NCBI GenBank assembly: GCA_035649395.1
Contig: DASRJR010000131.1
Location: forward strand, 1 to 12,148
DNA length: 12,148 nt
Reading direction: 5' to 3'
DNA from: Gp6-AA40 sp035649395
Lineage (GTDB): Bacteria > Acidobacteriota > Vicinamibacteria > Vicinamibacterales > UBA2999
A program made the translations under genes and the position numbers. Below the pieces are notes generated by a model. The model searched no databases and had not been told where the DNA came from. It was given only the letters and a program-made list of their open reading frames with translations. Every line of letters begins with the position of its first letter. Positions within the stretch are counted from its first letter, which is position 1. Below, in pieces: positions 1 through 7,163 of this stretch.

Positions 1-2714
1 CCGTCCGCAGTTACAGCTATGTGCTGACGACGGTCCCGGGCCTGCAGGCGAACATCACCGACGTCAACACCGGCCCGGTGTTCGCGATCTTCCCGGTGCA
101 CGGCGGCCGCGGCGTCGAGTCGCGCCTGACCGTCGAGGGCATGAACATCAGCAACCCGCCTGGCGGCAACCAGCCGCCGAATTACACCGCCGACATTGGC
201 AACGCCCAGGAAGTGTCGATCACGACGTCGGGCGGTCTCGGCGAGGCGGAAACCGGCGGCATCCAGATGAACATCGTCCCGAAGCAGGGTGGCAATCGCC
301 TCTCAGGCCTGGTGGCGACGTCCGGCTTCGCGAAGAACATGCAGTCGGATAACTACACCGAGGCCTTGAGGGCGAAAGGCGCTGGCGCGCCGAACCCGAC
401 GTATCACGTCTACGACGTCAACGCCGCGGTCGGCGGCCCGATCGTCAAGGACAAACTCTGGTACTACATGAGCGTCCGCCAGCAGGGCTCTCGCCGGAAC
501 ATCCTGAACGTCTACTACAACCAGAACGCCGGCAACGCGAGCCAGTTCTACTACAACCCGGACTTCGGCAGGCCCGCGTTCTACGATCGCATGTGGGAGA
601 ACTACACCCCTCGCATTACGTGGCAGGCTACGCCGCGGAACAAGCTCACGTTCTCGTGGGACGAGCAGCCGGTGTGCCGCACATGCTCAGGCACGGCCAA
701 TTTCAGCGGCTCGCCGGGAGCGACGACGGCGCCGGACGCCGACGGCCATGGCGAGTTCAGCCCGCAGCGCGTGCAGACGGCGCGCTGGACGAGTCCGGTG
801 ACGAGCAGGCTGCTCCTCGAAGCGGGGCTGGGCAACACCTACTACCAGTGGGGCGTTCGCGAGCTCGATCCTAACCCGGGCCGCGATCTGGTTCGTATCA
901 CGGACAACGCAACAATCATCAACCCGAACGGCGCGGTCGGCACGATGACGTACCGGTCGCAGAACTGGCTGATCAACAAGACCGACGGAGCCAATTGGTT
1001 CTTGTACAGCTCGTACATCACCGGCTCGCACAGCATGAAGTTCGGCTACCAGGGCAACTGGTGGAAGGATGACCGGGCGGAGTACACGAACAACCAGAGC
1101 CTGGCGTACACGCTGAACGGCGGCGCGTATGTGACCGACCCTGTGACGGGGGCTCGGACGTTCGTACCGAGCCGGCCAAGTCAGATCACCGAGTACGCGA
1201 ACCCGTACTTCAACAACGCGCGCGCGGCGATGATGTCGTTCTTCGCGCAGGATCAGTGGTCGGTGGGGCGCTTCACGGTGCAGGGGGCGCTTCGTTACGA
1301 CCGTCCCTGGAGCTGGTTTCCGGCCGTGGATCAGCCGAGGAGCCGCTTCTTCCCGGGAGTGCACTTCGACAGGCAGGACGGTGTCACCGGCTACAACGAC
1401 ATCGTGCCGCGTATGGGCGTTGCGTATGACGTGTTCGGCAGCGGCAAGACGTCTATAAGGGTAAACGCCGGCAAGTACCTGCAGGGCGCCAGCGTCGGCA
1501 ACCTGTTGTCCGGCGCGAACCCGTCGCTGCGTATCCCCGGCGGCGCCGGCGCGGGGTTTGCCAACCCGTCGGTGACGCGCACGTGGACGGACACTGACCT
1601 CGACTTCGTGCCCGATTGCGACCTGGCGAATCCGCTGGCGCAGAGCCCGGCGACCACCGGCAGCATCGACTCGTGCGGTCAGATCAGCAACCTGCTGTTC
1701 GGCTCGAATCAGTTCGTCGGCGCGAACTTCGACCCGAGCGTCGCCAGCGGCTGGGGCAAGCGACCGTCGGATTGGTCATTCAGTGCATCGGTGCAGCAGG
1801 AGATCTTCCCGAGGGCGTCGATTGAAGTCGGATACCACCGCCGGTCGTTCACGATGTTCACCACGGGTGGCACGGTGACCGACAACCTCAACGTGGGGCC
1901 GAACGATTTCACGCCGTTCTTCGTGACAGTGCCAAACGATCCGCGTCTGCCGAACGGCGGCGGCCAGCGCCTCGGGCCGCTGTACAACCTGACCCCGGAG
2001 GCGTTTGCTCGGGCGCAGAATCTGCTGATCAGACCGACGAAGGACATCGGCGACGACACCCGCGTGTTCAACGGCGTCGACGTGACCTTCAACGTCCGCA
2101 ACGTGAAGGGCGTCACGTTCTCGGGCGGCACGAGCACGGGCAAGGTGGTCAACGACTGGTGCGACATTCGGGCGGCCGTACCTGAACAGGGCGGGTTTGC
2201 GCCGTTGACGCTCAATCCGTATTGCCACCAGGAGTCGCCCTTCCAGACGTCGTTCAACGGGCTCGTGACGTACACGATTCCGAAGTTCGATGTGTTGGTC
2301 AGCAGCGTCTACAGGGACCGCGTGATCCTCAACGGGACCCCGAACAACGCCAGCACCGACCAGCTCAGTGGTTCATTGCCTGGAACGTTCAACTTCACCG
2401 CGATCGACGCAACGGGGCAGGCTATCGCCCAGCAGATCGGCCGCAGCCTGACCGGTGGGCCGTTCGCCGTGAACGTGGTCGAACCCGGGACCTTTTACCC
2501 GGGGCGCAACCGGCAGCTCGACCTGAGCTTCAAGAAGATCGTCCGGTTCGGCAGCCAGCGTCTTACTGGCGGCCTGGACGTTTACAACGTGATGAACCAG
2601 AACACGACGCTGTTCTACAACACGACGTTCGTGCCCGGTGTGGCTGGGTATCTGAATACGAACGCGTACATGAACCCGCGCGTGTTCCGGCTGGCGGCCG
2701 AGTACAGCTGGTAA
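1..2714 (+). CDS. TonB-dependent receptor, Oar-like (5' truncated by window)
   Basis: Outer-membrane beta-barrel receptor, probably for TonB-driven uptake of a large or oligomeric substrate. The frame is open to the window edge (V-R-S-Y-S-Y precede the GTG at 21), so that GTG is an internal Val. The signal peptide, any carboxypeptidase-regulatory-like domain and the TonB box lie outside the window. The visible part begins inside the plug ('LTTVPGLQ', 'VEGMNIS', then 'EVSITTSGG...GGIQMNIVPKQGGN'). The plug/barrel junction 'VGGPIVKDKLWYY' lies near 433-468 and is typical of the Oar/carboxypeptidase-regulatory receptor group. About 700 residues of alternating barrel strands follow, ending in the aromatic 'AAEYSW', as expected for BAM-dependent barrels. 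Six cysteines occur in three close pairs, probably in extracellular loops. The substrate cannot be read from the sequence. Confident as to family, not ligand. Confidence 0.93.
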   Translation, partial: VRSYSYVLTTVPGLQANITDVNTGPVFAIFPVHGGRGVESRLTVEGMNISNPPGGNQPPNYTADIGNAQEVSITTSGGLGEAETGGIQMNIVPKQGGNRLSGLVATSGFAKNMQSDNYTEALRAKGAGAPNPTYHVYDVNAAVGGPIVKDKLWYYMSVRQQGSRRNILNVYYNQNAGNASQFYYNPDFGRPAFYDRMWENYTPRITWQATPRNKLTFSWDEQPVCRTCSGTANFSGSPGATTAPDADGHGEFSPQRVQTARWTSPVTSRLLLEAGLGNTYYQWGVRELDPNPGRDLVRITDNATIINPNGAVGTMTYRSQNWLINKTDGANWFLYSSYITGSHSMKFGYQGNWWKDDRAEYTNNQSLAYTLNGGAYVTDPVTGARTFVPSRPSQITEYANPYFNNARAAMMSFFAQDQWSVGRFTVQGALRYDRPWSWFPAVDQPRSRFFPGVHFDRQDGVTGYNDIVPRMGVAYDVFGSGKTSIRVNAGKYLQGASVGNLLSGANPSLRIPGGAGAGFANPSVTRTWTDTDLDFVPDCDLANPLAQSPATTGSIDSCGQISNLLFGSNQFVGANFDPSVASGWGKRPSDWSFSASVQQEIFPRASIEVGYHRRSFTMFTTGGTVTDNLNVGPNDFTPFFVTVPNDPRLPNGGGQRLGPLYNLTPEAFARAQNLLIRPTKDIGDDTRVFNGVDVTFNVRNVKGVTFSGGTSTGKVVNDWCDIRAAVPEQGGFAPLTLNPYCHQESPFQTSFNGLVTYTIPKFDVLVSSVYRDRVILNGTPNNASTDQLSGSLPGTFNFTAIDATGQAIAQQIGRSLTGGPFAVNVVEPGTFYPGRNRQLDLSFKKIVRFGSQRLTGGLDVYNVMNQNTTLFYNTTFVPGVAGYLNTNAYMNPRVFRLAAEYSW

Positions 2715-2719
2715 TGAGG

Positions 2720-2751
2720 AGCCCGGAACCTGGTTTACTAGGTTCCGGGCT
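2720..2751 (+). terminator. Hairpin terminator after the TonB receptor
   Basis: A perfect 12-bp inverted repeat: AGCCCGGAACCT at 2720-2731 and AGGTTCCGGGCT at 2740-2751, around an 8-base spacer that can pair two more bases. It starts five bases past the receptor stop codon. The downstream tract is pyrimidine-rich (ttcactttcctctt) rather than a clean T run, so it is an imperfect intrinsic terminator. The hairpin itself is unambiguous and probably ends or stabilises the receptor transcript. Confidence 0.75.
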
Positions 2752-2792
2752 TCACTTTCCTCTTGCCTGGGTCCTGCGCCCTGGCCCATGGC

Positions 2793-2821
2793 TGATTTCC
2801 GATTCCTGAATCCTGATTCCT
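2793..2821. repeat. GATTCC-type short intergenic repeat patch
   Basis: Four degenerate copies of a GATTCC-like word follow one another: gatttcc, gattcc, gaatcc, gattcc. A C-rich tract with two CCCCTGC-like words follows at about 2835-2863. The patch is non-coding and differs in base composition from the flanking genes. Its role is unknown. It may belong to a family of dispersed intergenic repeats, which one window cannot show. Confidence 0.4.
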
Positions 2822-2861
2822 AAGGCGGCTGCTCTCCCCCTGCCGCCGTCCCCTGCCCCCT

Positions 2862-2869
2862 GCTATGAT
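2862..2869 (+). promoter_or_regulatory. Possible extended -10 promoter for the dioxygenase run
   Basis: The bases TG-C-TATGAT fit an extended -10 element (TGnTATnAT). No convincing -35 lies 16-18 bases upstream. Transcription from here would give a leader of about 110 bases before the chosen ATG at 2985. This leader holds a small GC hairpin with a TTC(G) loop near 2887-2900. The terminator just upstream makes a fresh promoter in this gap likely, but the exact position is a guess from motif alone. Confidence 0.3.
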
Positions 2870-2984
2870 CCGACTCACGGCCGTCGGCCCTTCGGGCGAC
2901 GTGTCGGCCTTCCTGGAATGGGCCCGCGATGCCAGCGTCCATGTCGACCAGCGTCGGATGGAGGTTGGGGCCCGGGGGAAAGCC

Positions 2985-4055
2985 ATGAGCACACTGGTCA
3001 GAGGCACCCATCACATTACGTATTGCCCTGCAGCGGCGCAGGAGGACGTCGATTTCCTCACGACGGTGCTCGGCCAGCGTTTGGTGAAACAGACGGTGCT
3101 GATGGACGGAAGGATTCCGATTCATCACCTCTACTACGGCAACGCTGACGCCGACATCGGTTCGATCACGACCTCATTCCCTTATAGCAGACGGGTTGGA
3201 CGCGCGGGGTCCGGCCAGATCTGCGCCACCAGTTACAGCGTCCCGGTCGGTGCGACGTCGTTCTGGCGCGAGCATCTCGATCGGCACGGCGTCGCGCATG
3301 ACGGCGTGCAGGAGCGATTCGGCACGCGCTTCATCCGGCTTCGCCACCCGGCCGGCCTGACGTTCGAGTTGATGGAAGCCGCCGGCGACAGAAGACACCC
3401 ATGGACGACACCGCAGATCGGCGCGGACGTCGCCAGTCGAGGCTTCTTTGGCGCGGTGATGTCGGTGCGGGAGATCCCCGAGCAGGAGCGATTCCTGATC
3501 GACGCGCTGGGGTTCCGAAAAGCCGGCGTCGACGGGGCGTATCACCGCTATCAGATTCCGGGCGGCGCGTTCGATCACACCATCGATCTGCTGCACGAGC
3601 CCGACCGCGCGCCCGGGAGCTGGGTGTTCGGCGCGGGCACGTTCCACCACATCGCCTTTCATGTCGACACCGACAACGATCTGGTGCAGCAGAAGGCGCT
3701 GTACGAGGAGCTCGGATACACCGACGCGTCGGAGATCAAGGATCGGTATTACTTTCACTCGATGTACGTGCGCTCGCCAGGCGGGATCCTCGTGGAGTGC
3801 ACGGCGAACGTGCCAGGCGGGTTCTACCAGGACGAGGCGCCTGAGGAGCTCGGCACCAAACTGCACCTGCCGCCGTGGTACGAAGAGCAGCGCGACGACA
3901 TCCTCGCGCAGCTCGAGCCGCTGACGGTCCCTGAAGAGTTCCGGCCGAAGTCGGCAGTGGCGGTCTCGCGATCGCCCGTGCCGCCGCCGGCCGCGCGGAC
4001 ATCGACCATTGCGCTGTCGCGCACGAAAGCCGATTTCGCGGTCAAGAATCAATAA
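2985..4055 (+). CDS. VOC-family ring-cleaving dioxygenase (MhqO/MhqA-like)
   Basis: Probable cytoplasmic extradiol-type dioxygenase that opens hydroquinone-like or catechol-like rings with Fe(II). It has two VOC (glyoxalase) modules, about residues 6-135 and 150-275. 'GTHHIT' opens module 1, followed by 'FLTTVLGQRLVKQTV' and 'HHLYYGN', which are hallmarks of the ring-cleaving dioxygenase group. Module 2 has 'FHHIAFHVD' (H221/H222) and 'GGILVECTAN' (E271). The first-module His, H221/222 and E271 fit a two-His-one-carboxylate metal site. Length is 356 aa against a family norm of about 310; the extra is a Pro/Ala/Ser-rich tail after about residue 320. I chose ATG 2985 because the HHIT motif is normally within the first ten residues and a G-rich GGGGGAAAG precedes it. 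An in-frame ATG at 2865 would add 40 residues unlike the family. The substrate is not determined. Confidence 0.85.
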   Translation: MSTLVRGTHHITYCPAAAQEDVDFLTTVLGQRLVKQTVLMDGRIPIHHLYYGNADADIGSITTSFPYSRRVGRAGSGQICATSYSVPVGATSFWREHLDRHGVAHDGVQERFGTRFIRLRHPAGLTFELMEAAGDRRHPWTTPQIGADVASRGFFGAVMSVREIPEQERFLIDALGFRKAGVDGAYHRYQIPGGAFDHTIDLLHEPDRAPGSWVFGAGTFHHIAFHVDTDNDLVQQKALYEELGYTDASEIKDRYYFHSMYVRSPGGILVECTANVPGGFYQDEAPEELGTKLHLPPWYEEQRDDILAQLEPLTVPEEFRPKSAVAVSRSPVPPPAARTSTIALSRTKADFAVKNQ

Positions 4056-4112
4056 CGTAGGGGCCGCCTTCAGGCGGCCCAAGTCACGTAGGAGCCGCCT
4101 GTCAGGCGGCCC
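4056..4112. repeat. Two tandem copies of a palindromic intergenic repeat
   Basis: Two related units lie side by side with starts 31 bases apart. Unit 1 (4056-4080) is CGTAGG followed by a perfect hairpin, GGGCCGCC-TTCA-GGCGGCCC. Unit 2 (4087-4112) is CGTAGG followed by GCCGCCT-GTC-AGGCGGC. They share the CGTAGG head and the GCCGCC/GGCGGC stem, but the loops differ, which is REP-like. They directly follow the dioxygenase stop and end just before the ribosome-binding site of the next gene. They could therefore attenuate transcription or stabilise the upstream mRNA. Their placement suggests a dispersed genomic repeat family, which one window cannot prove. Confidence 0.75.
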
Positions 4113-4126
4113 CGAGAGGAATGATG

Positions 4127-5107
4127 ATGCGTGGCGTAACGATCGCCCTCGTGGTGCTCGCGCTCGGCGCGACCGTCGCTGGTCAGAGCAGCCGCTCGTG
4201 GTCGGCGCCGCGCACCCCCTGGGGTCACCCCGATCTGCAGGGCACGTACTCCAACGACGATGAGACCGGCACGCCGATCGAGCGCCCGCGCGAGCTCGAG
4301 GGCAAGACGCTCGCCGACATCACACCAGCGGAACTGCAGCGCATCGTCAAGGACCGCAACGATCGCTTCGTCGAAGGCGTGAGCGGCGAGGAGTTCGCCG
4401 GCGGGTTGCGTCCGCCGGCGCATCTGATCTTCGACACCTTCGATCGCAAGAACAGGCGTGCGTGGCTCGTCATCGATCCACCCGATGGACGGATCCCGCG
4501 TCGAACCGACGCGAAGGTGACGCGGCCCCGCGGCGGCGTCAGCACCAACGCGAACCCGCGCGGCCCGTTCAACAGCTGGCTCGATATGGGCCTCTACGAT
4601 CGCTGCATCACGCGCGGTATTCCCAACTCGATGATGCCCGCCGGCTACGGCAGCCGCTATGACATCACGCAGAGCCCCGACAGCGTCGTGATCCGTTACG
4701 AGATGATTCACGAGGCGCGGGTGATCCCACTCGACTCCCGAGCGGAGTCGCGGGAGCACTCGCGCGCGACTCAGGGCCCGCGCAAATATCTCGGCGACGC
4801 GCGCGCCTGGTGGGACGGCGACACGCTGGTGGTGGAAACGACGAACTTCCGTCCCGAGACTGCGCCTCAAGGGGCGAGCGAGCACGTGAAAATGACGGAG
4901 CGATTCATCCCCGTCTCTGCCACCGAGCTCGACTGGCGGGTGACGTTCGAGGACGCGGCCGTGTGGACGCAGCCGTGGACGTTCGAGATGCCGCTGACCA
5001 AGGTCGACCGATCGCAGCAGATGTTCGAGTACGCCTGCCACGAGGGCAACCTGGCGATGCGCAACATTCTGAGCGCCGCTCGGAAAGAAGAGAGCGGCTC
5101 CAAATAG
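4127..5107 (+). CDS. Secreted protein of unknown function, 'PWGxPDLQGTY' family (paralog A)
   Basis: Exported protein of 326 aa; I recognise no named domain and assign no function. Residues 1-20 are a signal peptide: a short basic start, a hydrophobic core rich in V, L and A, and a likely cleavage around 'VAGQS'. Motifs in order: 'PRTPWGHPDLQGTY' (28-41), 'AWLVIDPPDGR' (112-122), 'RCITRG...SMMP' (159-171), 'YDITQ', 'VIRYEMIHEARVIPLD', 'WWDGDTLVVETTNF' (228-241), 'RVTFED', and 'EYACHEGN' (301-308). The only two cysteines, C160 and C304, are conserved in the paralog at 10748-11770 and may form a disulfide. Three in-frame ATGs stand at 4121, 4124 and 4127; AGAGGA at 4115-4120 best fits 4127 (6-base spacing). 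The 3' end lies just before the next gene with no room for a promoter, so the two are probably co-transcribed. Confidence 0.85.
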   Translation: MRGVTIALVVLALGATVAGQSSRSWSAPRTPWGHPDLQGTYSNDDETGTPIERPRELEGKTLADITPAELQRIVKDRNDRFVEGVSGEEFAGGLRPPAHLIFDTFDRKNRRAWLVIDPPDGRIPRRTDAKVTRPRGGVSTNANPRGPFNSWLDMGLYDRCITRGIPNSMMPAGYGSRYDITQSPDSVVIRYEMIHEARVIPLDSRAESREHSRATQGPRKYLGDARAWWDGDTLVVETTNFRPETAPQGASEHVKMTERFIPVSATELDWRVTFEDAAVWTQPWTFEMPLTKVDRSQQMFEYACHEGNLAMRNILSAARKEESGSK

Positions 5108-5115
5108 GAATCAGG

Positions 5116-6255
5116 CTGGGCCCCGTTTCGTTCACGCTGCCTCGTCTCGACCGGGTCATTTCTGGTGCGGGAGCGGTGTCGCAGCTGACCGCGGAGCTCG
5201 ATCGGCTCGGCGCCACACGCGTCGTCGTGGTGACGGGCCGCACGCTGGGGGCGTCGGCGCTCGTCGCATCGCTGAAACGTGACATCGGCGATCGCTGTGT
5301 CTGCGTGTTCACCGGTGCTCGTCAGCACGTGCCGTCGGATACCGTCGCGGCGCTCCTGCGCATCATCGACGAACAGGAGGCCGATGCGCTCGTCAGCCTC
5401 GGCGGCGGCAGTCCGATCGACACGGCCAAGGCCGCTGTGTTCCTGCAACTCACCGGTGGTGACACGAACCCATCGAGAGGGGACGGCTTGCCGCACGTGG
5501 CGATTCCGACGACGTTGTCGGCGGGAGAGTTCACGTTGGTGGCGGGTATCACGGACGATCGGACGCGAATCAAGCGTCCTGTGCACGACGCGCGCATCGC
5601 ACCACGCACGGTGATCGCCGATCCCGTGCTGACGCTCGAGACGCCGGATTGGCTCTGGTTCGCGAGCGCCATCCGTGCGCTCGATCATGCGGTCGAAACC
5701 ATCTACTCGGCCCGTCATCATCCCGCCGGCGACGCGATGGCGTCGCGCGGGCTCGCGATGATGACCGCGCACGTGCCAGGTTCAGTCGCCGCGTCAGGCA
5801 GCGAACGAATCGATCATCGTCACACCTGCCAGCTGGCGGCGTGGCTGTGCGTGTTCGGCATGACCCACGCCGGCTTCGGGCTGTCGCATGCGCTCGGCCA
5901 TCAGATCGGCCCGCGATGGAACGTCCCGCACGGGTTCACCTCCTGCATCACCCTGCCGCATGCCATGCGCTTCATGGCGGAACGTGTGCCCGACCGCTTC
6001 GGTGCGATCGCCGCGGCGCTGGAGCTGCCGTTCGATCCGCAGCGGCCCCGCGACTCGGCACTCGCCTGTGCCGACCGGATCGAGGCGTTCATCGCCGGCC
6101 TGCCTGTGCCGCGCCGCTTGCGGGACGTCGAGGTGCCGCGGGCCGAGATCGGTGAGATTGCCGAGGTCGTGCGCACGGCGATGGTCGAGGCCAACGCCGT
6201 CTCGATTCCAGTGACGCGGCAGGAGATTGCCGCGGTTCTCGAAGCCGCATACTGA
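5116..6255 (+). CDS. Iron-containing alcohol dehydrogenase / maleylacetate reductase-like
   Basis: NAD(P)H-dependent oxidoreductase of the Fe-ADH (group III) superfamily, cytoplasmic, about 379 aa. Visible features are an N-terminal 'FTLPRLDRVISGAGAV', the nucleotide-binding 'DALVSLGGGSPIDTAKA' (90-106), 'VAIPTTLSAGEFT' (128-140), and the metal-site region: 'IRALDHAVE' with H191, 'LSHALGH' with H258, and 'VPHGFTSCITLPH' with H272. The Asp expected four residues before H191 is Arg187, so the metal site is incomplete, as also happens in maleylacetate reductases. That function, reducing maleylacetate to 3-oxoadipate, would suit the dioxygenase upstream. The start is unresolved. No ATG, GTG or TTG lies where the N-terminus should begin; CTG 5116 has TAGGA six bases upstream and is my choice. 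GTG 5176 would remove the conserved N-terminal strand, and an extension to 4810 would read through paralog A in another frame. Confidence 0.82.
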   Translation: MGPVSFTLPRLDRVISGAGAVSQLTAELDRLGATRVVVVTGRTLGASALVASLKRDIGDRCVCVFTGARQHVPSDTVAALLRIIDEQEADALVSLGGGSPIDTAKAAVFLQLTGGDTNPSRGDGLPHVAIPTTLSAGEFTLVAGITDDRTRIKRPVHDARIAPRTVIADPVLTLETPDWLWFASAIRALDHAVETIYSARHHPAGDAMASRGLAMMTAHVPGSVAASGSERIDHRHTCQLAAWLCVFGMTHAGFGLSHALGHQIGPRWNVPHGFTSCITLPHAMRFMAERVPDRFGAIAAALELPFDPQRPRDSALACADRIEAFIAGLPVPRRLRDVEVPRAEIGEIAEVVRTAMVEANAVSIPVTRQEIAAVLEAAY

Positions 6256-6272
6256 TGAAACAGCTCGTTGCC

Positions 6273-6295
6273 TCACTTCCAGAAACGCGAAGTGA
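6273..6295. promoter_or_regulatory. Short dyad TCACTTC-N9-GAAGTGA
   Basis: A perfect 7-bp inverted repeat (6273-6279 and 6289-6295) around a 9-base spacer lies in the 56-base stretch between the reductase stop and the chosen hydrolase start. Its size suits a dimeric-regulator operator or a weak hairpin. I see no well-spaced -35/-10 pair beside it, so it may be chance. Confidence 0.25.
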
Positions 6296-6311
6296 CGTAA
6301 GATTCGTCATC

Positions 6312-7163
6312 ATGACCCGAGTCGCGATCTGCGTCGTCGTCGCCGGTCTGTCACTAACGGCCCCCCTGTACAGCCAGGCGCCGCAGGCGCCTGCCGCAGC
6401 ACCCGCGCCGCTGAAGCCGAACCCGCGCGGCCCGCTGTATCAGCGGACCGGCGAGCAATACCGCGTCTACGAGTTTCCCGGGACCACGGAGTCGATCCCG
6501 TATCGGCTGTTCGTGCCGTCGCGATGGAAACCTGGCGCGCGACTGCCGCTGCTGGTGACGCTGCGGGCCGGCCAGAGCGTGGACAACCCCTATCGCGATC
6601 CGAACACGCTCGTCAGCGAAGCCGAGCGCCGCGGCTACCTCGTTGTCACGCCAATGGGGTATCGACCGCTGCGCCAGCCGTACTACGGCAGCAAATACCA
6701 GATCGCAAGACCGAACGCGCCGGCACCGGCCGACGGCTGGACGCCGCAGGAGGACGAACGCGCCGAGCAGGACGTGCTCAACGTGATCGATCTCGTGACC
6801 CAGGAGTACGGCGTCGACACCACGCGCATCTTCCTGCACGGGCAGAACCCGTCTGGCTCGGGTGCCCTGCATCTCGGCGCCAAGTACCCCGATCGATTCG
6901 CCGCGCTGGTGATCAGCTCGGGTCCGATCGTGTTCGACAGCTATCCGTGGGACCGCATCAAGGGCAAGATGGGGCTGCTGGTGATCCACGGCGATCAGGA
7001 CACGACCAATCCGATGGAGGCGTCGAAGCGGATGGCTGACGCGGCCAAGGCCGCCGGCGTCAACGCCGCGTATGCAACGGTTCCAGGCGGGACGCACCTG
7101 GCCGCGTACCTTACTTACGCGTCACAGATCTACGATTTCCTCGATTCGCAGCAGAAGCGTTAG
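6312..7163 (+). CDS. Secreted alpha/beta hydrolase, nucleophile serine replaced by Asn
   Basis: Exported alpha/beta-hydrolase of the esterase/PHB-depolymerase (poly-specific esterase) type, 283 aa. Residues 1-21 form a signal peptide ('MTRVAICVVVAGLSL...'), followed by a Pro/Ala-rich linker. Core features: 'IPYRLFVPSRWKPGARLPLLVTL' (first strands), 'VDTTRIFLHGQNPSGSGALHL' (nucleophile elbow), 'LVIHGDQDTTNP' (acid, D230), and 'VPGGTHLAAYL' (H262). The elbow should read G-x-S-x-G, as in 'GLSMGGYGALHL'. Here the aligned residue is Asn179 (codon aac, 6846-6848), so activity is doubtful unless a nearby Ser takes over. An ATG at 6255 overlaps the reductase stop (TGATG) and would add 19 residues before the signal peptide. 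I prefer 6312 because it gives a normal signal peptide, but coupled translation from 6255 is possible. The 3' end overlaps the opposing gene by 53 bp. Confidence 0.8.
   Translation: MTRVAICVVVAGLSLTAPLYSQAPQAPAAAPAPLKPNPRGPLYQRTGEQYRVYEFPGTTESIPYRLFVPSRWKPGARLPLLVTLRAGQSVDNPYRDPNTLVSEAERRGYLVVTPMGYRPLRQPYYGSKYQIARPNAPAPADGWTPQEDERAEQDVLNVIDLVTQEYGVDTTRIFLHGQNPSGSGALHLGAKYPDRFAALVISSGPIVFDSYPWDRIKGKMGLLVIHGDQDTTNPMEASKRMADAAKAAGVNAAYATVPGGTHLAAYLTYASQIYDFLDSQQKR

Noticed and set aside
2865..2984. 40-residue N-terminal extension of the dioxygenase from ATG 2865
   Set aside because: The ATG lies inside a -10-like word, lacks a ribosome-binding site, and the HHIT motif is normally within ten residues of the start.
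3174..4082. Minus-strand ORF of 302 codons opposite the dioxygenase
   Set aside because: No motif, runs into the palindromic repeats, and the plus strand has full VOC signatures.
4727..4780. GC-rich inverted repeats (CTCCCG/CGGGAG, GACTC/GAGTC) inside paralog A
   Set aside because: Short stems in coding sequence with Ser/Arg-rich codons; they fit a small insertion relative to paralog B rather than a regulatory element.
4070..5041. Long minus-strand ORF (323 codons) opposite paralog A
   Set aside because: Composition is Arg/Ala/His-rich with no motif, and the plus strand carries a signal peptide and a conserved family match; it is a GC-rich antisense shadow.
4810..5115. N-terminal extension of the reductase from ATG 4810
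   Set aside because: The extension reads paralog A's conserved C-terminal coding region in another frame and yields Arg/Asp/Gly-rich sequence unlike any Fe-ADH N-terminus.
4867..5772. Minus-strand ORF of 301 codons across the paralog A/reductase junction
   Set aside because: It spans the junction of two well-supported plus-strand genes and is Arg-rich with no domain.
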